Below, piece after piece: positions 10,913 through 21,223 of a stretch of DNA of 64,000 nucleotides; the stretch's first letter is position 1; each line of letters begins with the position of its first letter. The notes beneath the pieces were generated by a model, which saw only the letters and a program-made list of their open reading frames with translations, searched no databases and was not told the origin of the DNA. Source of the stretch: Spiroplasma turonicum (GTDB taxonomy: Bacteria; Bacillota_I; Bacilli_A; Mycoplasmatales; Mycoplasmataceae); contig NZ_CP012328.1 of NCBI RefSeq assembly GCF_001262715.1, positions 186,001 to 250,000 of the forward strand. Direction: 5' to 3'. The translations under genes and the position numbers were made by a program.

Positions 10913-11782
10913 ATGAAAAAAGGTAAAATTATTATTTTATCTGGTCCTTCAGGTGTTGGGAAAGGGACCATTAATAAGGAGTTAGCCAAGGATAAATCTT
11001 TAAATTTAACACAATCAATATCAATGACAACTCGATCACCAAGACCTGGTGAAGTGGATGGTGTAAACTATTTTTTTGTTGATAAATCAACTTTTAAAGA
11101 TGCTATTGAGCACAATGAATTAATTGAATATGCAGAATTTATAGGAAATTTTTATGGTACACCTAGGAAGTACTTATACGAAAAAATTGAAAAAGGAGAA
11201 AACGTAGTACTAGAAATTGAAGTGATTGGTGCAACTCAAATACTTAAAAAAGAATCTCCAGATAATTTAGTTTCAATTTTTTTAATGCCTCCAAATTTAA
11301 AACAATTAGAAAATAGATTAAGAAATAGAGGTACTGAAAATAATGAAGTTATTAAACAAAGGTTAGATAAAGCCTTATTAGAAATACCTTTAAAACATAA
11401 ATATCAATATGTAATTACAATTGAAAGTGTTGAAGATGCTGTCAATAAAGTTAAAGAAGTATTATTAAAAGAGAATACTTTACATGAAGATTGAAAAAAT
11501 AGTAAATACTATAAATTAAAAGAAGATGTAAAAAAAATAATAATTGAACAATATATGTTCTTGGTAAATAATTGAAAAGATAATGTAATTCATTTAGATG
11601 ATTACAAAGAAAACAATAATTTTGACTTTGAGGAGTATTTAATTAATTTTTTAACCCAAAAAATTTATAAATATGTTTTAGCATACGAAGAATTGGTTTG
11701 CCTAGATAATTTCTCAAGAGTTAAAATTATTGCAGAAAAGTTCATGTTAGATTTCAATTTCTTTACAATGGAACAAGATTAA
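10913..11782 (+). CDS. gmk: Guanylate kinase with long C-terminal extension
   Basis: Guanylate kinase phosphorylates GMP to GDP. The first 190 or so residues are a normal enzyme: P-loop LSGPSGVGKGT, TTRSPRPGEVDGVNYFF, the GMP-binding EYAEFIGNFYGTP, and RLRNRGTENNEVIKQRL in the lid. The frame then continues through two TGA (Trp) codons to TAA at 11780, giving 289 residues, about 95 more than the family norm. The tail is not low-complexity; it looks helical and aromatic, with segments such as QKIYKYVLAYEELVCL. Two bases separate it from rsmB. The kinase call is firm; the role of the tail is unknown. Confidence 0.93.
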
Positions 11783-11784
11783 AT

Positions 11785-13041
11785 ATGAATGCAAGAAATT
11801 TAGCTTTAAATTTACTTAATGAAATAATTTATAATAATAAGTTTTCTAACAAGCTTTTAAATAAAACTAAAGAAAAAAGTAATTTATCAAAAAGCGATAT
11901 TTTTTTTGTTTTTAAACTAGTTTATGGTGTAATTCAGTACAAAATTTATTTAGAATATGTTGTAAATAAGTTGCTTAAAACTGAAGTAAAAAATAAAAAG
12001 ATTTTTATTATTTTGCTAATGGCATTGTATCAATTTAAGTTTTTAAATTCAAAAGGTTATTTTGTTGTCAATGAATCCGTATTACTAGCAAAAAAAATAG
12101 ATAGCAATTACGCAGCCTTAGTAAATGCGGTTGTTAGAAAACTTGAAAATAAAGAACTGTGAATTGTAAACATAAAAAACAAAAAAAATATTATTCCTTT
12201 AACTAAAGGAATTCCTTTTTGGCTATATGATTTCATAAAAAAACAGTATGGTCAAAGTATTGCCGACGATTGATTAAATGATGTTAATAACAATGAGCAC
12301 TTATATTTAAGATTAAACTCAGAAATAATGGACGAAAAGCATTTTTTAAATAATTATAAAGAATTGTTAAATGCTGAAAAGTTTGAACTAACAAAAAATT
12401 TTTATAAAATAAATAATAAAATATTTGAAACAGATTTATTAAAATACGGAACTGTTTATTTACAAGACCCACTTAGCGGATTAGCATGTGAAGTTTTAAA
12501 TCCAAAAAGTAATAGCAAGATTATCGATATGTGTTGTGCACCTGGTGGCAAGTTGAGTTATTTATATAACCTTACAAAAGGAACGTCAAAAATAGTTGGT
12601 ATTGAAAAAAATTTAAGCAAAAAAAATATTTTATACAAAAACCTTGAAAGACAAAATATAAAAAATGTTGAAATATTTTTTATTGATGCATTGGAATACG
12701 ATTCTAAAGAATTATTTAATTATGTTCTATTAGATGCTCCTTGTAGTGGATTTGGTGTAATAAAAAATAAACCAGAAATAAGATTAAAAAAACATAATAA
12801 AAATAGTTTTGTTGAGTTATACAATATTCAGGGAAAATTATTAGAAAAAGCGTATAGTATGCTTGATGTAAATGGAGAACTTGTATATTCTACATGTACA
12901 ATTAATAAAAATGAGAACGAATATCAAATAAATAAATTTTTAAACAATCATAAAGACTTGAAAAAAACGTATGAAAAACAATTTTTTGGTTATGAATACA
13001 ACACAAATGGATTTTATATATGTAAACTAATTAAGACATAG
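11785..13041 (+). CDS. rsmB: 16S rRNA (cytosine967-C5)-methyltransferase RsmB
   Basis: RsmB makes m5C967 in 16S rRNA. The protein is 418 residues: an N-terminal NusB-like helical domain (MNARNLALNLLNEIIYN, then the NAVVRKLE helix near residue 118) and a C-terminal Rossmann methyltransferase. Motif I is DMCCAPGGKLSYL; the catalytic cysteines appear as LDAPCSGFGV (motif IV) and YSTCTINKNENE (motif VI). TGA codons within the NusB/linker part encode Trp. ATG lies two bases after the gmk stop, so it is translationally coupled. Confidence 0.94.
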
Positions 13042-13088
13042 AAATATGATATAACACTATGTATGTTATAATTATAAATGGAGATAAC

Positions 13089-14159
13089 ATGAAAAATAGT
13101 ATATTTAATTACACATTACCAAGTCTTGGAAAAACACTTGAAGAAAATGGATTTAAAAAATATTCAGCTAAGCAAATTTTTAATTGAATCTATGAAAAAA
13201 ATGTTTTAGATTTTGCTTTAATGACTAATATTAGTAAAGAACTTAAATTATTCTTAAATGAAAATTTTATAATTAATAGTTTAAACATGTTAGTTTCAGA
13301 AGAATCACATGATGGAACAATAAAATTATTATTTATGCTTGATGATAAAAGAACTATTGAAACTGTATTGATGCCTCAAAAGTATGGACAGTCAGTTTGT
13401 ATAACAACTCAAGTAGGATGTAAAATGGCTTGTAAGTTTTGTGCATCAGGGTTAATTAAAACCGAAAGAAATTTAGAAACTCACGAGATGGTTTTACAAA
13501 TTCTAGCGATTAATCTTCTATTAAAAGAAAAGTATAAAAATGATCCTGATAGTCCAAGAGCCAGAGTAAGTCATGTTGTTGTAATGGGTATTGGTGAACC
13601 ATTTGATAATTTTGATAATGTATGAAACTTTGTTAATATTATAAATGATGATTATGGTTTCAATATTGGTGCCAGACACATTACAGTATCTACTTGTGGA
13701 GTCGTTCCAAAAATAAAAGAGTTTGCTGATTTGCAATCACAAGTTAATCTTGCAATATCATTACATGCACCAAACAATGAAATAAGAAATAAACTTATGC
13801 CTATAAATAAAGCATATCCAGTTGAAAAATTGATGGATGCAATAAAATATTATATTCAAAAAACAAATAGAAGAATTACTTTTGAATACATATTAATTGA
13901 AGATGTAAATGATTCTGAAGATAATGCAAGAGAGCTGGCTAAGTTAGTTAAGGGAATAAATGGGTATGTTAATTTGATTCCATATAATGAAGTTGAAGAA
14001 AACCCATTCAAAAGATCAACTAAAATTGGTCAATTCTTTTCAGTTTTAAGAAAACTAAATGTTAATGCTATTTTGAGAAAAGAATATGGTATTGATATAA
14101 ATGCTGCCTGTGGTCAATTAAGAGCCAAAAGAGAAGGAATTATTAAAAATGAAATTTAA
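13089..14159 (+). CDS. rlmN: Dual-specificity RNA methyltransferase RlmN
   Basis: RlmN is a radical SAM enzyme that makes 2-methyladenosine at A2503 of 23S rRNA and A37 of tRNAs. The 356-residue protein has the radical SAM cluster motif CKMACKFC, the upstream [18 protein letters not shown] segment, [15 protein letters not shown] and the C-terminal catalytic cysteine in INAACGQLR. The enzyme needs a 4Fe-4S cluster, which links it to the suf genes of this window. The ATG at 13089 follows a GGAGATAAC Shine-Dalgarno. Its 3' end overlaps the phosphatase gene by 11 bases. Confidence 0.96.
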
Positions 14160-14907
14160 ACATGCAATGCTAACTGACATTGGAAATTACAGAAAACTTA
14201 ATCAAGATTATGCAGGATTTTCTGAAAATGGTAATGGATATGCATTTGGTATAGTATGTGATGGTATGGGTGGACACGCACATGGAGAGGTTGCTTCAAA
14301 AATTGCTGTTGAGAAGTTCATAACATTATTTGATTCACAAGATTTTAATGGAATGAGTAACAAAGATATCAATAGATGACTGAGAAATAGTGTTAATGAA
14401 ATTTTAAATGAGATGGTCGAATATTCTAATGACCATTTTGAAACTAAGGATATGGGTACTACTTTAACAGCTATCTTATTTACTAAAGTAGGAGCATTTG
14501 TTGTAAATATTGGGGACTCAAGAACTTATAAACTTGTTGGTGAAGATTTACATCAAATAACTCAGGACCAAAACTTATGAAATTCTACACCTGAGGCTGA
14601 AAGAAATGACATGAAAATTTCTGGATTATATAGTGAAGTTAATGAAGTTACTTTTTGAAAGGTATTAACTAGTGCTCTTGGACCACAAAAAACACTTAGA
14701 ATCGATACTTACTACATTGAAGAAATGAAAGGTATATACATACTAACAACAGATGGAATTCATGATTACATGGATAATGATTTGACTATTTCAACTTTAG
14801 GAAATAAAAAAATAAAATTAAAAGACAAAGCTTTTTATATAATTGAAGATGCTAAGGAAAATGTATCAACAGATAATTTAACTATACTAATAATTGAAGT
14901 GGAGTAG
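14149..14907 (+). CDS. PP2C-type Ser/Thr protein phosphatase
   Basis: This 252-residue PPM-family phosphatase removes phosphate from Ser/Thr residues and is the counterpart of the kinase that follows (PrpC/Stp and PrkC in Firmicutes). Metal-binding motifs are visible: [43 protein letters not shown]-like [17 protein letters not shown] and the terminal [16 protein letters not shown] encodes Trp in several places such as NRWLRNS and QNLWNSTPE. It overlaps the end of rlmN by 11 bases and precedes the kinase by 41 bases. Confidence 0.94.
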
Positions 14908-14948
14908 AATCCATTTTTTTTGTTATTATTATAAGTAAGGAGACACAT

Positions 14949-15962
14949 ATGCAAGAATATATTAAAGGAGATTTATTAGCAGATAGATATCAAGTTATTG
15001 AAAGACTTGGTAAAGGTGGAATGGCATCAGTTTATAAGTCAATTGATTTGTATACAAAAAACATTGTAGCAGTAAAAATTATATCTCCTGAAATTGTTCT
15101 AAAACCTGCAGGGCAAGAAAGATTTGAAATTGAAAAAGAAGCTTTTGCAAAGCTGGGAAATAATCCATATGTAGTTAAACTTTATGATGTTTTTCAATCA
15201 GGTAGTGATTGATTTATTATTTTAGAAAATGTTGACGGTGGAACTTTAAAAGATAAATATCAACAATTTGGAGCCATGACGCTTTCAGAAATTAAATTTT
15301 ATTTTACTAAATTATGTGATGCACTTGATAATGCTCATAAACTTGGAATAATACATCGTGACATTAAACCTGACAATGTTCTATTAACAAAAAGTGGCCA
15401 AGTAAAGTTAGCTGATTTTGGTATATCAGTAATGGAAGGTTTTGAATCGGAAGCTGAAAAAGCGATAGGTACTCCTAAATATATGCCACCCGAAGTAATA
15501 GCAGCTCAAAAACCAACGCCTCAAAGTGACATTTATTCATTAGGAATTATGTTGTATGAGTTTTCAACTGGTATTGCCCCTTTCATAGGAAAAGATCCTA
15601 AGAAAATTGCAACTAGACATATAAAAGAAAGTCCAACATATCCAAGACTTATAAATCCAGCAATCCCACAAAGTTTAGAAAATATAATTCTTAAAATGAT
15701 TGAAAAAGAACCAAACTTTAGATATCAATCTGCAGCAGAAGTTAAAGAAGATATATTAAAAGTAAGACAAACAGATATTGTTAAGCAATATAATTATCAT
15801 AATAAAATTTTATTTATAAATAGTTCAAAATCGAAAAAAATAAAAGTTGGTACTTATTATGATAAACTTCCTTTTATAGCAAAAAATAAATTCTCCATTC
15901 TTTTATCATTTATAATATTATCTTTCATATTAGCTTTTGCTCTTGTCTTAGTCTTTGTTTAG
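14949..15962 (+). CDS. prkC: Membrane Ser/Thr protein kinase (PrkC-like) without PASTA domains
   Basis: The 337-residue protein is a Hanks-type kinase. The glycine loop is LGKGGMASVY, the ATP-anchoring Lys is in VAVKII (residue 43), the catalytic loop is HRDIKPDNVLL, and DFGIS and PKYMPPEV mark the activation segment. After about 290 residues there is one hydrophobic segment (LLSFIILSFILAFALVLVFV) that ends the protein, so the kinase faces the cytoplasm and has no extracellular PASTA sensor. PASTA domains bind peptidoglycan fragments, so their absence fits a wall-less cell. AGGAGACACAT precedes the ATG. Confidence 0.95.
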
Positions 15963-15963
15963 T

Positions 15964-16851
15964 ATGAATACAGGTATTACTTTAAAAATATTAAGTGAAT
16001 TTGTGTATGTTTTATATAAAGAAAAAATATACATATGTAATTCAAAAGGAAATCTAAGACACAACAAAAAAACTCCAATAACTGGCGATTTAGTAGAGTT
16101 TGAAATATTAAATGAAGAAGAAAAAACTGGATTAATACTATCAATTAAAGAAAGAAAAAATGAATTGTATAGACCTAAAATTGCAAATATTAATCAAGTC
16201 ATTATTGTAACATCTTTAAAAGAACCTAACCTAAACACACTTACCTTAAATAAATACTTATTTTTTATTGAAACTATAAAATTAGAACCAGTATTATTGT
16301 TTACAAAAACTGATTTATTAACTAAAACTGATGAAAATTATAAAAAAGCATTAGAATATTATAAACTAGGTTATAAATCAATTTTTATTAGTAATATCAA
16401 TAAAGTTGATATTGATTTTCATACCCTTGAAGAAGTCGTTAAAGACAAAGTTTCAGTATTTACTGGTCAGACAGGTGCTGGAAAGTCCACAACTTTAAAT
16501 AATCTGATTCCTAATTTATTTGAAAAAACTCAGGAAATATCAAAATCATTAAATAGAGGTAAACACACCACCACTAAAAATGAACTTTTTATATACAAGG
16601 GAGGATTAATTGCTGATTCACCAGGATTTTCATCGTTTCAAATAAAAGAAATAAATCCTATAGATTTAGCAAAAAAAATAAAAGTATTCGAGAAATTTGT
16701 AGATAAGTGCAAGTTTTATGATTGTATTCATATAAATACTCCTAATTGTGAAGTCATAAATCAGTATAAAAATAACAAAATTCCTGAATTTATTTATAAT
16801 GATTATGTAAAAATACAAATGGAAATTAAAAACACACTTAAGAGAGGCTAA
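15964..16851 (+). CDS. rsgA: Ribosome small subunit-dependent GTPase RsgA
   Basis: RsgA is a circularly permuted GTPase that checks 30S subunit maturation. The 295-residue protein shows the permuted motif order: an N-terminal OB-fold, then the G4 motif FTKTD, the P-loop GQTGAGKST and the G3 motif DSPGFSSF, followed by a zinc finger (KCKFYDCIHINTPNCEV). The ATG at 15964 lies one base after the kinase TAG; no strong Shine-Dalgarno is present, so translation is probably coupled. A TTG nine bases further upstream is a possible but less likely start. Confidence 0.95.
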   Translation: MNTGITLKILSEFVYVLYKEKIYICNSKGNLRHNKKTPITGDLVEFEILNEEEKTGLILSIKERKNELYRPKIANINQVIIVTSLKEPNLNTLTLNKYLFFIETIKLEPVLLFTKTDLLTKTDENYKKALEYYKLGYKSIFISNINKVDIDFHTLEEVVKDKVSVFTGQTGAGKSTTLNNLIPNLFEKTQEISKSLNRGKHTTTKNELFIYKGGLIADSPGFSSFQIKEINPIDLAKKIKVFEKFVDKCKFYDCIHINTPNCEVINQYKNNKIPEFIYNDYVKIQMEIKNTLKRG

Positions 16852-16853
16852 CT

Positions 16854-17534
16854 ATGAAAAGAGAAGTTGCAGCAAGTATTTTAACAGCAAATTTTTTAGA
16901 ACTAAAAAAAGATTTAAATAAATTATTGGAATCTAATGTCAAATGAATTCATTATGATGTTATGGATTATAATTTTGTACCTAATTTATCTTTTGGAACA
17001 AAATTATTAAAAGATATTACAGATAATTATGACTTTAATATTGATATTCATTTTATGGTTAGATTAGATGATAAATGGAGTGTCGAATCTTATTTAAACT
17101 CATTTTATAGTGATAAATTAAAACAAATAACTTTTCATATTGAATCTTTAACTCAAAAAAATATTAATGATATCAGGAACTATTGTAAAGATCATTCTAT
17201 AGAGTTTTCATTAGCTATAAACCCCAATACAGAAGTTGATATTTTATGTGAATATTTACCACAACTTGATAATGTATTAATAATGAGTGTCCAACCAGGT
17301 TTCGGAGGTCAAACATTTATTGAGAATACTTTAGAAAAAGTAAAAAAATTAGTAAATATAAGAAATAAAAATAATTATAAATTTAGATTGCAAATTGATG
17401 GTGGGATAAATGAATTGACTTGTATAAAAGCAAAAAATGCAGGAGTTGATTTCTTTGTTGCAGGAAGCTTTTTAGTTAATGATAAATTATCAATATTAGA
17501 ATTAAAAGAAAGAGTTGAACTAATTGAAAACTAA
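16854..17534 (+). CDS. rpe: Ribulose-phosphate 3-epimerase
   Basis: Rpe interconverts ribulose 5-phosphate and xylulose 5-phosphate in the pentose phosphate pathway. The protein is 226 residues of TIM-barrel type. The N-terminal AASILTANFLELKKDL, HYDVMDYNFVPNLSFG, DIHFMV, MSVQPGFGGQTF and LQIDGGI motifs carry the metal ligands and catalytic Asp pair. One TGA (in VKWIHYDVMD) encodes Trp. The ATG lies two bases after rsgA, and its end overlaps thiN by 11 bases. Confidence 0.94.
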
Positions 17535-18144
17535 GGCGTTAATAGTTTGTTCTGAGACAAATATTAATATATCCGTTTTAAAAGATAAATATTATATTGT
17601 TGGTGTTGAAAGAGGTTGTTTAGATTTAATAGAAAAAAATGTCAACATAGATTATGCAATATCTGATTTTGATAGTGTTACTAAAAAAGAGTTTGAAGTT
17701 ATAAATAGTAAGTGTAAAAATATATTTAAATTAAAAGCAGAAAAAGATACTTTAGATGGTGTGGCGGCTATTGAATACGTAAATAATAACTTGAAAGTTA
17801 ATGAAATACTATTTATTGTTAAGCCTTCAAAAAGAGTTGATTTTAACTTATCAATTATAGAATTAGTATATAAATATAATGTAAAAATTTTAAATGATGA
17901 TTCAGTTGTTTTTAAAATTGATAGCGGTATTACAAATCTTGAATATAAAAAATTTGATAGTTTTAATTATTTATCATTATTTGCTTTAAAGGATTCTATT
18001 ATAACTTTAAAAAATATGAAGTATTCTGTCAAGGATTATAATTTAGCTGCTTTTAGTTCAAATGCTTTTTCTAACGAATTAAAAAACGAACAAGATGCAG
18101 AAATTATTTCAAATAATGAACTAATGGTAATGTTTACAAAATAA
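17524..18144 (+). CDS. thiN: Thiamine pyrophosphokinase
   Basis: ThiN transfers pyrophosphate from ATP to thiamine to make the cofactor TPP. The 206-residue length and the order rsgA-rpe-thiN match the Firmicute locus. Family features visible are VGVERGCLDLIE (the GVDxG site), YAISDFDSV (DFDS metal site) and KAEKDTLDGVAAIEY (KDxTD site). The start is TTG at 17524, inside the end of rpe; it is preceded by an AAAGAGAGTTGAAC sequence. The sequence is diverged in the C-terminal half, as usual in mollicutes. Confidence 0.88.
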   Translation: MKTKALIVCSETNINISVLKDKYYIVGVERGCLDLIEKNVNIDYAISDFDSVTKKEFEVINSKCKNIFKLKAEKDTLDGVAAIEYVNNNLKVNEILFIVKPSKRVDFNLSIIELVYKYNVKILNDDSVVFKIDSGITNLEYKKFDSFNYLSLFALKDSIITLKNMKYSVKDYNLAAFSSNAFSNELKNEQDAEIISNNELMVMFTK

Positions 18145-18178
18145 AAAAATCTAGCATAAGCTAGATTAATTTCTTTTA
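18145..18178. terminator. Bidirectional terminator between thiN and tRNA-Leu
   Basis: AATCTAGC and GCTAGATT (18148-18167) form a perfect 8-base stem with an ATAA loop. T-rich sequence follows on the plus strand and seven A residues precede it, so it can stop both the rpe-thiN and the minus-strand tRNA transcripts. Confidence 0.82.
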
Positions 18179-18261
18179 TGGTGCCCTCTGTCGGACTCGA
18201 ACCGACATGATTTCTCGGCAGATTTTGAGTCTGCTGCGTCTACCAATTCCGCCAAGAGGGC
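18179..18261 (-). tRNA. tRNA-Leu, anticodon CAA
   Basis: The minus strand folds as an 83-base class II tRNA: acceptor GCCCTCT pairs with AGAGGGC, then A and an encoded CCA. The anticodon stem GCAGA/TCTGC encloses the loop CTCAAAA, giving anticodon CAA (reads UUG). A D-loop with GGTAGAC, a long variable arm and a T-arm CGGTTCGAGTCCG are visible. It lies directly downstream of rpmB. Confidence 0.97.
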
Positions 18262-18278
18262 AAAATTAAATAAATAAT

Positions 18279-18482
18279 TTAATTATTTACTAATTGACTA
18301 TTTTTTTTCAAAGTTCTTAAAGTTCTTGCAGAAACTTTTGTAGTAATAAGTTTTCCATTTTCATCAATAAGTTTAACTTTTTGTAGGTTTAGGTTTCATT
18401 TTTTCTTGTTAGCATTCATAGCATGTGATCTTGAATTACTAAACATTGGACCCTTACCAGTTAATGAATCTTTTCTTGCCAT
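18279..18482 (-). CDS. rpmB: 50S ribosomal protein L28
   Basis: The 67-residue basic protein begins [20 protein letters not shown] and continues with [13 protein letters not shown] and [12 protein letters not shown], which is L28. One TGA encodes the conserved Trp. AGAGGTGATTAAT is the ribosome binding site. It is divergent from the Asp23-like gene, a very common arrangement (rpmB with yloU/yloV) in Firmicutes. No Cys pairs are present, so this is the zinc-free form. Confidence 0.96.
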
Positions 18483-18538
18483 ATTAATCACCTCTAAGTC
18501 TTAATCTATTAATCTTTATAAAATTTACGAGCAATATA

Positions 18539-18544
18539 ATTATA
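18539..18544 (-). promoter_or_regulatory. Candidate -10 element of rpmB
   Basis: TATAAT on the minus strand lies about 60 bases upstream of the rpmB start. The 18483-18685 interval contains no gene and holds the divergent promoters of rpmB and the Asp23-like gene; a GGGGTAAAAT at about 18614-18623 may be the plus-strand counterpart. Confidence 0.35.
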
Positions 18545-18685
18545 CATTATTCTACAAAATTAATATAATTAATTAAAAAACTTAATAAAATTTATTTTAA
18601 TATATTTGTTATTGGGGTAAAATATCTTTGTACAATAAATTTAATTTTTAAATGTAACAATTTACAATTAATAGGAGATATAGTT

Positions 18686-18985
18686 TTGGAAAAAGATATT
18701 ATTGATACAATAAAAAACACTATATATACAATTCCTGGCATTTCTTCGCTTGCTAATTATACGGTTGATTCATATGATATTTCTACCGATGATGTTTTAA
18801 AAGCGGTAGAGATTTCCAAATTTGAAAACATTTATAAAGTTAAATTACATCTTGTTTTAATTAATGGAGTTAATATAAAGGATGTATTGATCGAAGCACA
18901 ATCAAGATTAAAGTATGAACTTGAAAGAAATTACAGTTTTAAAGTAAACTTTATAATCGATGTAGTAGTTGATGATTTAAATTAA
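18686..18985 (+). CDS. Asp23/Gls24 family protein (YloU-like)
   Basis: This 99-residue protein resembles the short Asp23/YloU proteins found between rpmB and the DhaL-type kinase gene in Firmicutes. It has the alternating pattern VKLHLVLINGVNIKDVLIEAQSRLKYELER followed by VNFIIDVVVDDLN, typical of the domain. The start is TTG after ATAGGAGATATAG. Its biochemical role is not established; in Staphylococcus a relative is membrane-associated and linked to envelope stress. The neighbour is fakA, 56 bases downstream. Confidence 0.85.
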   Translation: MEKDIIDTIKNTIYTIPGISSLANYTVDSYDISTDDVLKAVEISKFENIYKVKLHLVLINGVNIKDVLIEAQSRLKYELERNYSFKVNFIIDVVVDDLN

Positions 18986-19041
18986 TTCTTTATTTTTTTA
19001 AATTATTATTTTTTATATTATTTTTATAGAAAGTGGAAAAT

Positions 19042-20685
19042 ATGAAACAATTACAATTTTTAAAAAATATGTTAACAAGTGGTGTTAATAATGTTTACAA
19101 TAATTATCCAAAAATAGATAAGCTAAATGTATTTCCTGTACCAGATGGTGATACGGGAACTAATATGAATTTGACTTGTACAAATGGTTTGTCAGAAATT
19201 GAAAATGATAATTATGATTCAGTTTCTGATTTAATGTCTAAATTCTCAAGAGGATTAATTATGGGTGCACGAGGTAATTCGGGAGTAATTTTTTCACAAA
19301 TAGTAAAAGGATTCGCAAATGGTCTTAAGTTAGATGATTCTCTTTCAACTAAATCTTGAAAATTAGCATTTAAAAATGCTAAGGAAGTAGCATATAGTGC
19401 TGTTATGAAACCAGTTGAAGGAACTATACTTACTGTTATTAGAGAAACCAGTGAAGATTTAAACAATTTAAATGACGATATTGATCAAAAAGAACTTTGA
19501 GACTTTATTATTAAATCTTCAAAAAAATCATTAGATAATACCCCTGAACTTCTTCCTGTTTTAAAAGAAGTTGGTGTAGTTGATAGTGGTGGTTATGGGT
19601 TATTAAAATTTTTTGAAGGTATGGAAAAATATGTCAGAACTGGTAAAATAGTTAGCAAATTAAAAAAACTTGAAGAAAATCTTGGTAACAACATCGAAGT
19701 TGATAGTATTGATGAGTTTGGTTACTGTACTGAAGCAATTGTTAATTTAATGGGAGATTATATTGATAATTTAAATGTTGATATAGTAAGAAATACATTA
19801 GAAGGTTATGGAAATACTTCAATAGTGGCAGTTACAGATTCAGATATATTAAAAATTCACACACATGCTCTAATGCCTGGCCAAGTTTTAACTTATCTTC
19901 AACAATATGGAGAATTTAAATCTATAAAGGTTGAAAATATGAACTTACAAGCAGAAAAACATACTACTGCAAATGGGAAAAAAGATTCTATTATAAATGA
20001 TAAAGATAAAAAAAGAACTTTAAAAAATGATGTTGCAACAATTTCTGTTGCAAGATCCAAAGGTATTGCTGATTATCTAAAAGAGCAACTTAGTGTTGAT
20101 TATGTAATTGATGGTGGAGCGAAAATGAATCCATCCACCAATGACTTTTTAGAAGCAATCGAAAAAGTTGATGCAAAAACAGTATACATTTTTCCAAATG
20201 ATTCAAATGTTTTATTGGCAGCCAAACAAGCTAAGGATTTAGAAAAACTTTCAAAAGTTGTTGTTATTGAAACTACAACAATTCCAGAAGGTATAACTGC
20301 ATACTTAAATTTAGACCCAGATGAAAGCCCTAAAAAAAATGAATCATCAATTAATAAAGCTTTAAAAAATGTTACTTCAATCTCTATAAATAAGGCTGCT
20401 CGAGATGCTAAGATTGACAATGTTGATATAAAAGAAAATCAATATATGTCATCTGTTAATAGAAAAGTTTTTGCTGCATCTGAAAGTTTAAATGAAACAA
20501 TTGTAAAAGTTTTATCTAAAAATATAAATTCAAAAACTGAAATAATAACAATATTTACTGGTGCTGATGCAACATTTAAAGATATTAGTAATTTGCGAAA
20601 ATATCTAGATGAAAATTTTGATGTAGAGTATGAATTAATTGAAGGTGGTCAAGAAGTTTACTTATTTATCATCGGAATTGAGTAA
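19042..20685 (+). CDS. fakA: Fatty acid kinase FakA / DAK2 (DhaL) domain protein
   Basis: FakA phosphorylates fatty acids bound to a FakB (DegV-type) carrier so that exogenous fatty acids enter phospholipid synthesis via PlsX and PlsY. The 547-residue protein has an N-terminal DhaL kinase domain with FPVPDGDTGTNM and GARGNSGVIFSQI, a second motif GTILTVIRE, and DSGGYGLLKFFEG at its end; the middle and C-terminal domains with GYCTEAIVNL and IKIHTH-like LKIHTHALMPGQVL complete the FakA layout. TGA codons encode Trp in the DhaL part. ATG at 19042 is preferred; GTG at 19033 is possible. plsX lies about 4.7 kb downstream. Confidence 0.92.
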
Positions 20686-20713
20686 TTAATCATAATTAAG
20701 AAAGAAGAATATA

Positions 20714-21208
20714 ATGAAAGAAATAATTTTAGGTGCTGGTTGTTTTTGGGGTACACAGGCCTTTTTTGATAAAATAAAAGGTGTTGAAAAAACAGATGTT
20801 GGATATGCTAATGGTTTATTAGATGAAGTTACTTACGAGGAAGTTTGTAAAGGTAATACTGAATTTATTGAAGTTTGTAAAATTACATTTGATGAGAATA
20901 TTATTAGCTTAGAAAAAATACTGGAAAAGTTTTTTAAAATAATAGACCCAACATTAGTCAATCAACAAGGTAATGATTTTGGAACGCAATATCAGTCTGC
21001 AATTTTTTTTCATCAAAGCGATGAACAAAGTTTTAAAAATATCATCAATAACTTTATTGAAAAAATGCAAATAAATTATAAAAATAAAATTGAAACAAAA
21101 GTTGATTATCTTAAAAACTATATTAGTGCAGAAGAGTATCATCAAAAATATCTTGAAAAAAATCCATATGGATATTGTCATATAAATTTAGACCTTGCCG
21201 ATGACTAG
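20714..21208 (+). CDS. msrA: Peptide methionine sulfoxide reductase MsrA
   Basis: MsrA repairs the S-form of methionine sulfoxide in proteins. The 164-residue protein carries the catalytic motif GAGCFWGTQAFF near the N-terminus (Cys9), VGYANG, the FFKIIDPTLVNQQGNDFGTQYQSAIF segment and EEYHQKYLEKNPYGYCH, all diagnostic. It has no fused MsrB domain. Start: ATG after AAGAAAGAAGAATATA. The next gene begins 15 bases after the stop. Confidence 0.96.
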   Translation: MKEIILGAGCFWGTQAFFDKIKGVEKTDVGYANGLLDEVTYEEVCKGNTEFIEVCKITFDENIISLEKILEKFFKIIDPTLVNQQGNDFGTQYQSAIFFHQSDEQSFKNIINNFIEKMQINYKNKIETKVDYLKNYISAEEYHQKYLEKNPYGYCHINLDLADD

Positions 21209-21223
21209 TTAAAGAGAAAAATT

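Noticed and set aside
15955-15963. Upstream TTG start for rsgA
   Set aside because: It would overlap the kinase end without a better ribosome binding site; ATG 15964 matches the family start.
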